From: Palsa-89 sp963824345
GTDB lineage: Bacteria > Acidobacteriota > Terriglobia > Bryobacterales > Bryobacteraceae
Direction of reading: 5' to 3'
Length of the DNA: 64,000 bases
NCBI GenBank assembly: GCA_963824345.1
Contig: CAWGOZ010000012.1
Location: forward strand, 372,001-436,000
The number at the start of each line of letters is the position of its first letter. Within the stretch, counting starts at the first letter, position 1. Below the pieces are notes generated by a model. That model saw only the letters and a program-made list of their open reading frames with translations, did no database searches and was not told the DNA's origin. Made by a program: the position numbers and the translations under genes. Positions 8,547 through 16,772 of the stretch are shown in pieces.

Positions 8547-9735
8547 GCCGCAGATCGCCGCGGGTCTCGATCTCGGAAGCTCATTCACGCGTTGCCTGAT
8601 CTTGTTGCTGGAGGACGGGCGTCTGCGCTACGCCGGTCACGGTGAAGTTCCCTCGGCGGGTTGGAGCAAAGGCAAGCTGGCCGACCAGCAAGCAGTCACG
8701 GCTTGCGTGCAAACCGCGGTGGGCGAAGCCGAGGCGCAGGGGCGCGTCTCCGTGGATGCGTTGGTGGTGGGCATCGGCGGAGCAAGCGTGGACGGTTGCA
8801 ATAGCCGCGGCATCTATGAATTCGGACGGCCCCGGCCAGTCACGCTCGATGACATGGCCTACGCCGTTGAGCGCAGCGAGCAAGTGCGCTTGGAAGAAGA
8901 CCGCATGATCCTGCATTTGTTCCCGCAGGATTTTACCCTGGACGGCCGTTCCGGCAAGCGCTACCCGCGCGGTTCCATCTGCTCCCGCCTGGAGGCCAAC
9001 GTTCACATTGTGATCTGTTCGGAGCAGGAGCACCAGGCGCTGATGCACGCGGTGCAACAAGCTGCGTATGCCGTCGAGGAGTCCATGTTTGAACCGGTGG
9101 CGACGGCCTACGCCGCCGTGAATCGCGATGATCGCAACCGTGGCGTAGCGGTGGTGGACATCGGCAAGCACTCGACGGACTTGGTGGTTTACGACGGCGA
9201 GGCCGTCTTGCTGGCCCGCAGTCTGGCGATTTCGGCGGATCACTTCACGCGCGACGTGGCGGTGGGCCTTACCGTGCAATACAACGACGCCGAGCGCCTC
9301 AAGATCGAGTACGGCTGCGCAATGCTGGGGCTCACCTCCGACAACAGTTATATCGAGGTGCCGTCCAACGAAGGACGCCTGCCGCGCGAGGCCCCGCGCA
9401 CGCAGCTCAACGAGATTTTGGAGGCCCGCGCCGAAGAGCTGTTCATCCATGTCGGGTCGGAGCTGGTCACCATTGGCATGGATCAAAAGCTGCTGGAAGG
9501 CGTCATTTTGGCCGGTGGCGGAGCCATGCTCAACGGCATGTGCGACATGGCCGAGCGGGTGCTGAATTGTCCCGCGCGCAATGCCCTCCCGGAGGGCATC
9601 CAGGACTTTCCAGAGGAGCTATGCAGCCCGGCGTGGTCCACCGCCGCGGGCCTGGCGCGCTACTCGGCGCGGTTGAAAACGAATCGGGAGAGCAAACGCA
9701 GAGCTCCCGGGCTGATTGGAATGCTGTTTCCGTAA
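8536..9735 (+). CDS. ftsA: Cell division protein FtsA
   Basis: FtsA is the actin-like ATPase that tethers FtsZ filaments to the membrane. The open frame extends upstream, but the conserved sequence begins at ATG 8536, giving 399 residues. Visible are the phosphate-1 motif AGLDLGSSFTR near the N-terminus, the second phosphate motif VVDIGKHSTDL, and the adenosine motif VILAGGGAML. The C-terminus ends in a basic, amphipathic stretch (RRAPGLIGMLFP), consistent with the membrane-targeting helix. Start lies inside the ftsQ end, so the two are probably coupled. Confidence 0.95.
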   Translation: MPAKPQIAAGLDLGSSFTRCLILLLEDGRLRYAGHGEVPSAGWSKGKLADQQAVTACVQTAVGEAEAQGRVSVDALVVGIGGASVDGCNSRGIYEFGRPRPVTLDDMAYAVERSEQVRLEEDRMILHLFPQDFTLDGRSGKRYPRGSICSRLEANVHIVICSEQEHQALMHAVQQAAYAVEESMFEPVATAYAAVNRDDRNRGVAVVDIGKHSTDLVVYDGEAVLLARSLAISADHFTRDVAVGLTVQYNDAERLKIEYGCAMLGLTSDNSYIEVPSNEGRLPREAPRTQLNEILEARAEELFIHVGSELVTIGMDQKLLEGVILAGGGAMLNGMCDMAERVLNCPARNALPEGIQDFPEELCSPAWSTAAGLARYSARLKTNRESKRRAPGLIGMLFP

Positions 9736-9763
9736 TCCTTGACGATCACAGGAGGTGTTTTGA

Positions 9764-11017
9764 ATGGACGCTTTGAAATTCGCCATACAAGAAGAGGCCC
9801 TTGAGGGCACCAAAATCAAAGTAGTGGGCGTCGGTGGCGGGGGGTCCAATGCCGTGGCCCGCATGATGAACGAAGGTCTGAGCGGCGTCGAGTTTCACAT
9901 TCTCAATACCGATGTCCAGGCGCTCAACGCCTCGCCGGTACCGAATAAGCTCGCCATCGGCTCCAAGGTGACCAATGGTTTGGGAGCCGGTTCCGACCCT
10001 GCCCTGGGACGCCAGGCGGCGCTCGAGGACACCGAGCGCATCATTGAAGTGTTGGAAGGCGCCGACATGGTGTTCGTCACCGCGGGGCTGGGCGGGGGCA
10101 CCGGCACCGGCGCCGCGCCCGTGGTTGCATCCCTCGCCAAGGAACTGAACGCGCTCACTGTCGCCGTCGTTACGAAACCATTCGCGTTCGAAGGACCCCG
10201 CCGCATGAAGCAGGCCGACCGCGGATTGTCGGAGCTCGGCGGCACCGTGGATACCGTAATCACCGTACCCAATGACCGTCTGCTGGAGCTGGTCCCGCGC
10301 GGCACCAGTTTCTTCGAGGCGTTTCGCATCGCCGACGACATCCTGCGGCAAGCCGTCCAGGGCATCAGCGATATCATCACCACGCCGGGATTGATCAACC
10401 GCGACTTCTCCGACATTCGCGCCATCATGCTCGGCATGGGCTACGCGATGATGGGCACTGCGTCGGCCTCCGGCGAAAATGCGTCCATCGAAGCGGCCCG
10501 CCAGGCCATTAGTTCTCCGCTCATGGAAGAGGGCGGCGTGAAAGGCGCGCGTGGAGTGCTCATCAACATCACCGGTTCCAGCAAACTGAGCCTGCACGAC
10601 GTGAACGAAGCCTGCTCGCTGATTCGCGGGGCCACCGCCAACGAAGACGCGCAGATCAACTTCGGCGTGGTGCTGAATGAAGCGCTTAAGGACACGGTGA
10701 AGATTACCGTGATCGCTACCGGATTCCAACGCGATAATCTGCCGCAACTGGCGCGCCGCGCGAGTGCGTCGGCTTCCACTTCCGTGGTGGAGCCGATTGT
10801 TTTTGAGAACCTGCCGCCACCCCAGCCAGCCGCTGCAGCATCTGTTCCGCCAGCCGAGCCGTTATTCACCAGCGGACTGAGCGGAGGCTCCTCCTTTTTT
10901 CGCGAGCCGCCGCCAGCACCGGAGCCCGAGATTACACCGAACGTCTCGGACCCCGCAACCGCTGACGATTTGGAGGTCCCCGCGTTCATGCGACGGGAGC
11001 GAAGGTTATACCAATGA
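9764..11017 (+). CDS. ftsZ: Cell division GTPase FtsZ
   Basis: FtsZ forms the cytokinetic ring. The 417-residue protein has the tubulin signature GGGTGTGAAP at about 110-119, the NTD at about 48-50, and the T7 loop region (NRDFSDIR). A proline/alanine-rich linker follows from about residue 347. The tail DDLEVPAFMRR is a textbook C-terminal peptide for binding FtsA and other partners. A perfect Shine-Dalgarno AGGAGGT at 9750-9756 precedes the ATG by 7 bases, much stronger than for its neighbours and consistent with high FtsZ output. It is the last gene of the cluster. Confidence 0.98.
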   Translation: MDALKFAIQEEALEGTKIKVVGVGGGGSNAVARMMNEGLSGVEFHILNTDVQALNASPVPNKLAIGSKVTNGLGAGSDPALGRQAALEDTERIIEVLEGADMVFVTAGLGGGTGTGAAPVVASLAKELNALTVAVVTKPFAFEGPRRMKQADRGLSELGGTVDTVITVPNDRLLELVPRGTSFFEAFRIADDILRQAVQGISDIITTPGLINRDFSDIRAIMLGMGYAMMGTASASGENASIEAARQAISSPLMEEGGVKGARGVLINITGSSKLSLHDVNEACSLIRGATANEDAQINFGVVLNEALKDTVKITVIATGFQRDNLPQLARRASASASTSVVEPIVFENLPPPQPAAAASVPPAEPLFTSGLSGGSSFFREPPPAPEPEITPNVSDPATADDLEVPAFMRRERRLYQ

Positions 11018-11046
11018 GCGATCAAATACGGCCCCGACCTAATGCA

Positions 11047-11076
11047 TTGACAGATCCATCATAAACCTGTTATACA
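11047..11076 (+). promoter_or_regulatory. Strong sigma-70 promoter of the wHTH-PIN module
   Basis: TTGACA at 11047-11052 is a perfect -35 element. After 18 bases comes TATACA at 11071-11076, preceded by TG at 11068-11069, giving an extended -10. It drives the antitoxin-like gene whose ATG is at 11097. This is the best-looking promoter in the window by eye. Confidence 0.65.
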
Positions 11077-11083
11077 TGGTTAT
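11061..11083. promoter_or_regulatory. Inverted repeat overlapping the -10 box (probable operator)
   Basis: ATAAACCTGT (11061-11070) and ACATGGTTAT (11074-11083) form an inverted repeat matching at 8 of 10 positions around a TAT centre. It covers the -10 hexamer of the promoter above. In toxin-antitoxin operons such palindromes are the binding site of the antitoxin; that role here is inference. Confidence 0.5.
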
Positions 11084-11096
11084 GGAGGTTGTAGCC

Positions 11097-11615
11097 ATGG
11101 AAACCTTAGGGAGACCATTGCGCGTTGCCGATGAAGCTTGGCTGGCTCTGGCATTGTTGCAGTATGAGCATCCGAACCGCGATTCGTTCTCGGCAAAGGA
11201 GATTCTCGAGCGGGTAAGGGCAGAACAAGCCCATCCCGTATTGAGGCCCGGCGTCCAAGTCCACATATATTCGCAGAACGTCGCCAATGTCGAGCCAAAC
11301 TCCGCTAAGTATCGGATGTTCTATAAGCTTGCCGACGACACGTACCGGCTATTCCGGCCGACCGATGCCGCCCATCCTGCCAGGAAGGGCAAGATGATCC
11401 CGGAACGGGACGAACTGCCGCAGAAGTATCATTACCTGCTGGACTGGTACGAGCGCGAATATTGCAGTAAACAAAGCGCCACCAAAGAAGAAGATGATCC
11501 AATCCTCCAAATGTGGGGCGTTGGGAAGGAAATTTGGGCCGATACCAACGCAGACGACTACGTTCGGAGTCTGCGTGCCGATTGGTATGGAGATAAACGC
11601 GCTGCCGGGAGCTAA
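11097..11615 (+). CDS. Winged-helix-like protein, putative antitoxin partner of PIN toxin
   Basis: A 172-residue soluble protein if started at ATG 11097, which has GGAGG at 11084-11088 in good spacing; two earlier in-frame ATGs (11076, 11082) are less likely because they lie in or before that site. I do not recognise a named family with certainty. The first about 100 residues look like a small winged-helix unit: an alpha-helical start (AWLALALLQYEHP), a helix after FSAKEILERV, then strands in RPGVQVHIYS and TYRLFRPTD. The C-terminal part is charged with a WYEREY motif. It is followed 2 bases later by a PIN toxin and preceded by a promoter with an overlapping palindrome, so an antitoxin/autorepressor role is inferred from context only. 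Confidence 0.6.
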   Translation: METLGRPLRVADEAWLALALLQYEHPNRDSFSAKEILERVRAEQAHPVLRPGVQVHIYSQNVANVEPNSAKYRMFYKLADDTYRLFRPTDAAHPARKGKMIPERDELPQKYHYLLDWYEREYCSKQSATKEEDDPILQMWGVGKEIWADTNADDYVRSLRADWYGDKRAAGS

Positions 11616-11617
11616 TC

Positions 11618-12043
11618 TTGGCGAACATTTTCTGGGATACGAACATGTTCATTTACTTGCTCGAAGGGAGCCCAGGAAGCGGTGCTGCGGTGCGCGATCT
11701 GCGCCAAAGAATGCTCGTTCGAAATGATCGGCTTTTCACCAGCGCGATGACCGTTGGAGAGGTTCTGGTGAAGCCTTTGTCCACGGGACATAGGTCGTTA
11801 GCGGACCGGTATCGAGCATTCTTTTCCGCTCCGGAACTCACCATTGCGGCGTTCGGTATCGACGCCGCGGAAGCGTACGCTGGAATCCGCCAGGATCGCA
11901 CAATTCATCCCGCGGATGCGATCCAACTGGCGTGTGCCGCGGCCGCCGAAGTGGATTTGTTCATAACGAACGACGGTCGTTTAAGCAGGAAAAATGTCCC
12001 CGGAATCAAATTCATTTCTGGCTTGAGCGAAGCGCCCATCTGA
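11618..12043 (+). CDS. PIN-domain ribonuclease, VapC-like toxin
   Basis: A 141-residue PIN-domain protein, a typical VapC size. VapC toxins cut RNA using acidic residues that bind magnesium. The N-terminal WDTNMFIYLLEG supplies the first aspartate (residue 7), a glutamate is in VGEVLVKP, and the DAIQLA and ITNDGRL stretches supply the later acidic residues. Start is TTG at 11618, 2 bases after the partner gene. The usual small VapB antitoxin is replaced by a larger winged-helix-like protein. Ends 21 bases from a convergent gene. Confidence 0.82.
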   Translation: MANIFWDTNMFIYLLEGSPGSGAAVRDLRQRMLVRNDRLFTSAMTVGEVLVKPLSTGHRSLADRYRAFFSAPELTIAAFGIDAAEAYAGIRQDRTIHPADAIQLACAAAAEVDLFITNDGRLSRKNVPGIKFISGLSEAPI

Positions 12044-12064
12044 TTCGCCGGTTTGCCCGGCTTG

Positions 12065-13282
12065 CTACTGAAAAACCGGCCGTACCCGCGCTCCAATCGG
12101 GATCGGCTTCTCTGAAGGCAATGCGACAGCATCGCCGCCGTTCAATCCGGAGAGCACCTGCCACTTCGTGTAATTCGAAATACCCAGGCTGACTTTGCGC
12201 CACACTGCGCGGTCACCTTCCAGCAGCACAACGCCGGCGTCGGAACCCTGCCGGCGGATCGCCTCCTTCGGAATCGCGATCGCGTTTTCCACTACCGTCG
12301 CCTGAATATCCGCATTGATGTTGGCGTTGGGAAGTAAATCGCGATCCGGATTCTCGATGATGCAGCCGACCTCGCCCACCTGCCGCGTCCCCAGCGGCAC
12401 GATCTGCGCCGGGAGCTTGTCGACCTGGCCCTTCCATTGATGGCCCGGCAGCGCGTCCCAGGTAATTACCACCAACTCGCCCTCGCGTACTTTACCCAGG
12501 TCCGGCTCATCGACGTACACCGTAACGCGGACGCGATCCAGGCGGCCCACTTTAGCGATCAGATCGCCCGGATTGACGTACGAGCCCTGCTTCAATTCGA
12601 AGTCATACAAGGTTCCATCCATGGGAGCGCGAATCACGCTTAAATCCAGATTCGTTTGCGCCACCGTGGCGGCGGACCGGGCTTCCTGTAAGCGGGCCTG
12701 GGCTATCGCCTTGTCAGTCCCGGTGACCAGCGCCGCCTTGTTTTTTTCGAGCGCCTGGATTCTCAACTCGAGTTGCTCCACCAACTGGCGCGCTGCATCC
12801 AGCTCCTGGCGGGTGGCAGCCTGCTTGGCAACCAATCGTTCCAATGCCTGGTAACTCTTCCGCGCGGCGTCCAGATCCAGCCGCACGCGCGCGAGATCGG
12901 CTTCGATTTGCTGGCGCTCGGCAACCCGCCCGCCTTGCGTCAAAACTTGCTCCTGCGCTTGGGCCTCTTGAATGGCCGCCTGCGCTTTGGATAAATCCGC
13001 GCTCGCCACCCGCGCGTCCAGCTCTACCAGGGGCGCGCCTTTTCGTACGAACTGGCCCCGGCTGACCAGAATCCGCGTGACCACTCCTGCCCGCTCGGAG
13101 CGCACCGGCATCCATTCGATCGGCTCCACCTTGCCGTTGGTGCTCAGAGAACTGACTAGCGTTTCGCGCGTGGCCCTGGTAAAAATCACCCCCGGAGGCG
13201 ACGCCTTTTTGACGGCAACCCAGGTCACGACGACGGCCGCACCCACCACAAGAATCGCGAGCCCGCTGCGGCTACGGATCAC
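12065..13282 (-). CDS. RND/HlyD-type efflux periplasmic adaptor protein
   Basis: A 405-residue membrane-fusion protein that would bridge an inner-membrane transporter and an outer-membrane channel. An N-terminal membrane anchor (about residues 8-24) is followed by a first lipoyl half-motif (SERAGVVTRILVSRGQFVRKG), a long coiled-coil hairpin rich in A, Q, E and R (about 95-205), the second lipoyl half (APMDGTLYDFELKQGSYVNPG), and beta-barrel/proximal domains. Start is GTG at 13282 with GAGG upstream. No transporter subunit lies next to it; the adaptor follows the biotin carrier gene on the same strand by 55 bases. The transported substrate cannot be told. Confidence 0.85.
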   Translation of the reverse strand: MIRSRSGLAILVVGAAVVVTWVAVKKASPPGVIFTRATRETLVSSLSTNGKVEPIEWMPVRSERAGVVTRILVSRGQFVRKGAPLVELDARVASADLSKAQAAIQEAQAQEQVLTQGGRVAERQQIEADLARVRLDLDAARKSYQALERLVAKQAATRQELDAARQLVEQLELRIQALEKNKAALVTGTDKAIAQARLQEARSAATVAQTNLDLSVIRAPMDGTLYDFELKQGSYVNPGDLIAKVGRLDRVRVTVYVDEPDLGKVREGELVVITWDALPGHQWKGQVDKLPAQIVPLGTRQVGEVGCIIENPDRDLLPNANINADIQATVVENAIAIPKEAIRRQGSDAGVVLLEGDRAVWRKVSLGISNYTKWQVLSGLNGGDAVALPSEKPIPIGARVRPVFQ

Positions 13283-13337
13283 GAATCGGACCTCGCGGGA
13301 ATCTGTAAGCGGAATGCAATCTCCATTTTCCCAGAAT

Positions 13338-13790
13338 CTATTCCAAGACCACCAGGGTCTCGCCGGGGCCCACGGTTTCGCCCTCGCGGGCGCGCATCTC
13401 GATCACACGCCCAGGCCGGCTGGCTTTCAACTCGTTTTGCATTTTCATCGCTTCCACCACCACCAGGCCCTGCCCGGTTTCCACCAGATCGCCGGCCGCA
13501 ACCAGCACGCGGATGACTTTGCCGGGCATGGGCGCGGTCACGATCTGCCGGCCCGATCCGATGGCCATGCGTGAACCCCGGCTGGCATCCCGCGGATTGC
13601 GGACCTCCACGGCAAAACGCCGGCCCGCGGCGCTGGCCGTGAATCCTTCGGGCGATCGGTGCATCCGTACCTCATAACTCGCACCGTTCAGAAGCACCGA
13701 GTAAACGCCGGCTTCCACGCGCAGCACGCTGTCGAGTTGCTGAGAATCCACTTCGATCTCGCGGCCGTCCACCAGCACCTGCCATTTCAT
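13338..13790 (-). CDS. Biotin/lipoyl attachment (biotin carboxyl carrier) protein
   Basis: A 150-residue biotin carrier. The biotinyl domain occupies the last 70 or so residues (VTAPMPGKVIRVLV to the end) with the acceptor motif EAMKM; the biotinylated lysine is K116, 35 residues from the C-terminus as usual. The N-terminal part resembles the region between the carboxylase and biotinyl domains of acyl-CoA carboxylase alpha subunits. Its ATG overlaps the stop of the biotin carboxylase gene by 4 bases (ATGA). It therefore looks like the C-terminal half of a propionyl/methylcrotonyl-type alpha subunit made as a separate chain. No carboxyltransferase is nearby. Confidence 0.88.
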   Translation of the reverse strand: MKWQVLVDGREIEVDSQQLDSVLRVEAGVYSVLLNGASYEVRMHRSPEGFTASAAGRRFAVEVRNPRDASRGSRMAIGSGRQIVTAPMPGKVIRVLVAAGDLVETGQGLVVVEAMKMQNELKASRPGRVIEMRAREGETVGPGETLVVLE

Positions 13791-15289
13791 CGCAGCAGCC
13801 GCCCCCGTCCTTGGGTTAACCAGCGGGAATCCACGTTCCGATTCTGATCCACGCCCGTCGGCAAGCGGGGTTGCGCATCCGCCGCCGCTGCCAGCGCCAC
13901 CGCCAGGTCGAGTTGCCCGCCGGCCTCGGCCCGCGGCTTTCGCCGAGCCAGGAAATCCGCCACGAAGCCGGTCGAGATATTTCCAGCGCGAAATTCGGGG
14001 TCCTCCAAAATCTCGCGAAAAAGGGCCAGGTTGGTTTCCACGCCCGTGATCGTGTATTCCTCCAGCGCGCGCTGCAGCCGCTGGATGGCCGTGTTCCGGT
14101 CCGGCCCCCAAGCCACCAGCTTCGCGAGCAGCGGATCGTACTCCAGCGGCACGCTCCAGCCGGCATACACTCCGGAGTCCAGCCGCACGCCCGGGCCGCT
14201 GGGCTCGCGCAGTTGCACGATTGTCCCAGGGGAAGGAAAAAAACTCGATTCCGGGTCTTCGGCGCAGATCCGGCATTCCATCGCCCAGCCGCGCAACGCG
14301 ATTTGCTCTTGCGTGAACGGCAACGCCTCGCCCGCCGCAATCCGCAATTGTAGTTGGACCAGGTCGTATCCCGTTACCAGTTCCGTTACTGGATGTTCCA
14401 CCTGTAAGCGGGTGTTCACCTCCAGGAAATAAAAGGCCCCGCGGTCGTCGGCTAGAAACTCGACGGTGCCCAGATTGTCGTAGCTCGCCGCGCGTGCGAT
14501 CTTCAGCGCCGCCTCGCCCATGGCGGCCCTCAGCTCAGGGCGCCGCGCCACCCACGGCGATGGGCACTCCTCCACGATCTTTTGATGGCGCCTCTGCAAC
14601 GAACATTCCCGCTCGCCCAGATGCACCAGGTTTCCATAGTGATCGCCTGCGATCTGAATCTCGATGTGCCGCGCCTTTTCGATCACCTTCTCGATGTAGA
14701 CCTCGCCGTTTTGAAACGCGCGTTCCGCTTCACTGCTTGCGTCTCGAACCGCGGCTTCAAGCTCGCTCTCGGCGTTCACTCGCCGCATGCCTTTGCCGCC
14801 GCCGCCTGCCGCAGCTTTCAGCAAAATCGGATAGCCGATCTCGCGTGCCAGCGCTCGGGCATGTGCCAACTCCGTCGCCGGCTCCTCGCTTCCCGGCACC
14901 ACCGGGGCGCCCGCCTGCTTGGCCAATGTTCGCGCGGCGGTCTTCGACCCCAGACGCCGGATCGATTCCGCGGATGGCCCGACGAAGACCACGCCCGCCC
15001 GTGCGCACGCCGCCGCGAATTCCGCGTTCTCGCTCAGAAAGCCGTAACCCGGATGGATCGCGTCCGCTCCATGTGTCTTCGCGGCTTCCAAAACACGGTC
15101 CTGGTTCAAATAGCTTGCGGCGGATGCGGATAGCCCGATATGTTCCGCCTCATCGGCCATGCGTACATGCAGCGCGCCTCGGTCCGCATCTGAAAAGACG
15201 GCGATGCTACGGATATTCATATCGCGCAGCGCGCGAATGATGCGCACGGCGATCTCGCCGCGATTGGCGATCAGAACCCTACCGAACAT
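13787..15289 (-). CDS. Biotin carboxylase subunit of an acyl-CoA carboxylase
   Basis: A 500-residue ATP-grasp enzyme that carboxylates biotin with bicarbonate and ATP. The N-terminal domain begins FGRVLIANRGEIAVRIIRA. The glycine-rich ATP lid AAGGGGKGMR and the EVNTRLQVEHPVTE active-site segment are visible, followed by the C-terminal domain (AMECRICAEDP). Sequence style resembles acyl-CoA carboxylase alpha subunits more than fatty-acid AccC, but the specific substrate is open. The last about 40 residues are less conserved and coincide with a possible degenerate copy of the dispersed repeat. Its ATG and that of the divergent decarboxylase share bases (CATG at 15287-15290). Confidence 0.88.
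   Translation of the reverse strand: MFGRVLIANRGEIAVRIIRALRDMNIRSIAVFSDADRGALHVRMADEAEHIGLSASAASYLNQDRVLEAAKTHGADAIHPGYGFLSENAEFAAACARAGVVFVGPSAESIRRLGSKTAARTLAKQAGAPVVPGSEEPATELAHARALAREIGYPILLKAAAGGGGKGMRRVNAESELEAAVRDASSEAERAFQNGEVYIEKVIEKARHIEIQIAGDHYGNLVHLGERECSLQRRHQKIVEECPSPWVARRPELRAAMGEAALKIARAASYDNLGTVEFLADDRGAFYFLEVNTRLQVEHPVTELVTGYDLVQLQLRIAAGEALPFTQEQIALRGWAMECRICAEDPESSFFPSPGTIVQLREPSGPGVRLDSGVYAGWSVPLEYDPLLAKLVAWGPDRNTAIQRLQRALEEYTITGVETNLALFREILEDPEFRAGNISTGFVADFLARRKPRAEAGGQLDLAVALAAAADAQPRLPTGVDQNRNVDSRWLTQGRGRLLR
13828..13870 (-). repeat. Possible degenerate copy of the dispersed palindromic repeat inside the carboxylase gene
   Basis: Read on the minus strand, this stretch starts with CCGCTTGC followed by a partly matching ACGGGCGTGG segment. 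By eye about 18 of 25 positions agree with arm A of the repeat found at 16703 and elsewhere. It lies in the poorly conserved C-terminal end of the biotin carboxylase. The resemblance could be chance. Confidence 0.3.
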
Positions 15290-16700
15290 GCGCTTTCAGG
15301 TTAACCTAAACCAAGTGAACAACGAAGAGTTTCGGCAGTACGGGCATGATGTGGTGGATTGGCTGGCGGGCTATCTGAAAGACATCCGTCAATATCCCGT
15401 GTTGCCGGCCATGCGGCCCGGCGACCTGGCGGATCGCTTGCCCGCGCACGCTCCGGACTTCGGCGAGCCCATGGACGCGATTCTGGAAGACTTCCAGCGC
15501 TCCATCGTTCCCGCGCTGACGCACTGGAACCATCCCCGCTTCTTCGCCTACTTCGCCGTCTCGGCCTCCGAGCCCGGGATTCTCGCGGAGATGCTGGCCG
15601 CCGGGCTCAATGTGAACGGCATGCTGTGGAAGAGCTGCCCGGCGCTGACCGAGCTCGAGCAGGTCACGCTGGGATGGCTGCGCCAATGGATCGGACTGCC
15701 GGAGGAATTCTTCGGCATCATCTACGACACCGCGTCGGTCAGCACGCTGCATGCTATCGCGGCGGCCCGCGAAATGGCGGATCCCGAAACCCGCCGGCGC
15801 GGCAACTCTGGCGGCCTGGTGATGTACACCTCCGAACAAGCGCACTCTTCGGTCGAGAAGGCCGGCATCACTCTCGGCATCGGCCAGGACAACATTCGCA
15901 GAATTCCCGTGGACGATGCGTTCCGCATGCGCGTGGATGTTTTGCGCGAGACCGTCGCCGCCGATCAACGCGCCGGCCGGCGGCCGTTCTGCATCGTTCC
16001 CACGGTGGGCACCACGTCCACCTCCAGTATCGATCCCGTCAACGCCATCGCGGACGTGGCCGAAGAGTGCGGAGCATGGCTGCACGTGGATGCGGCTTAT
16101 GGGGGCGTTGCAGCCGTGGTTCCCGAGTTGCAGTCGATTCTCAACGGCGCATCCCGGGCTCACTCGCTGGTCGTGAATCCGCATAAATGGCTGTTCACTC
16201 CCATCGACTTGAGCGCGTTCTACACGCGTAGGCCGGAAATCCTGCGCCAGGCCTTCTCGCTTGTGCCGGAATACCTGCGGACCGCCGAGGACCCGCGCGC
16301 TGTGAATTACATGGACTACGGAGTGCAACTGGGCCGCCGTTTCCGCGCACTGAAACTGTGGTTTATCATGCGGCACTTCGGCCGCGAAGGGATCGTCGAT
16401 CTGATCCGGCAGCACATCGGCTACGCGCAGCGGCTGGCTGGTTTGATTCGCGAGCACCCCGACTTCGAAGTGTCCGCGCCTACGCCGTTTTCCTTGATCT
16501 GTTTCCGCTATCGCGGCTCCGACGACGATAATCGCGCGCTGCTGGAAGCCGTCAACTCGTCTGGTAAGGCATTTCTATCGCATACCGTACTCAACGGCAA
16601 ATTCGTGCTGCGGCTGGCGATCGGCAACCTGGCCACGCAATGGGAGGATGTCGAGGAAACCTGGAACCTGGTCCGGCTGGCCGCCAGAAAGACCGTCTAG
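15288..16700 (+). CDS. PLP-dependent aromatic-L-amino-acid decarboxylase family protein
   Basis: A 470-residue group II PLP decarboxylase. These enzymes remove CO2 from tyrosine, tryptophan, DOPA or related amino acids. Seen are the substrate-side HWNHPRFFAYF motif, the HVDAAYGG aspartate that contacts the PLP ring nitrogen, and VNPHKWLFT with the PLP-binding lysine. Length fits the family. ATG 15288 is used here because the family N-terminus follows at once; GTG 15315 is an alternative. It overlaps the start of the divergent biotin carboxylase gene. Substrate cannot be assigned from sequence. A palindromic repeat follows the stop. Confidence 0.87.
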   Translation: MRFQVNLNQVNNEEFRQYGHDVVDWLAGYLKDIRQYPVLPAMRPGDLADRLPAHAPDFGEPMDAILEDFQRSIVPALTHWNHPRFFAYFAVSASEPGILAEMLAAGLNVNGMLWKSCPALTELEQVTLGWLRQWIGLPEEFFGIIYDTASVSTLHAIAAAREMADPETRRRGNSGGLVMYTSEQAHSSVEKAGITLGIGQDNIRRIPVDDAFRMRVDVLRETVAADQRAGRRPFCIVPTVGTTSTSSIDPVNAIADVAEECGAWLHVDAAYGGVAAVVPELQSILNGASRAHSLVVNPHKWLFTPIDLSAFYTRRPEILRQAFSLVPEYLRTAEDPRAVNYMDYGVQLGRRFRALKLWFIMRHFGREGIVDLIRQHIGYAQRLAGLIREHPDFEVSAPTPFSLICFRYRGSDDDNRALLEAVNSSGKAFLSHTVLNGKFVLRLAIGNLATQWEDVEETWNLVRLAARKTV

Positions 16701-16702
16701 GA

Positions 16703-16765
16703 TCGCTTGCTTACGCGCGCGGCTCGGTATGCCGTTTCCGAGCCGCGACCGTCAGGGAGAAGGTT
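16703..16765. repeat. Palindromic dispersed repeat, full copy (A-loop-B), between convergent genes
   Basis: Arm A (16703-16728) and arm B (16738-16765) meet in a perfect 10-bp stem, CGCGGCTCGG and CCGAGCCGCG, around a 10-base loop. The element fills the gap between the convergent decarboxylase and histidine kinase genes, where its hairpin could end transcription from both sides. The same sequence recurs at 50145, 53175 and 57058, with single arms at 18453 and 19834. Confidence 0.85.
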
Positions 16766-16772
16766 TGCAGCG

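Noticed and set aside
12213..12437. Small frames opposite or inside the efflux adaptor gene
   Set aside because: They are alternate-frame shadows with no ribosome site and arginine/proline-biased composition.
13787..14276. N-terminal extension of the biotin carrier frame into the carboxylase gene
   Set aside because: The extension is a shadow frame; the ATGA overlap at 13787-13790 and the family start support ATG 13790.
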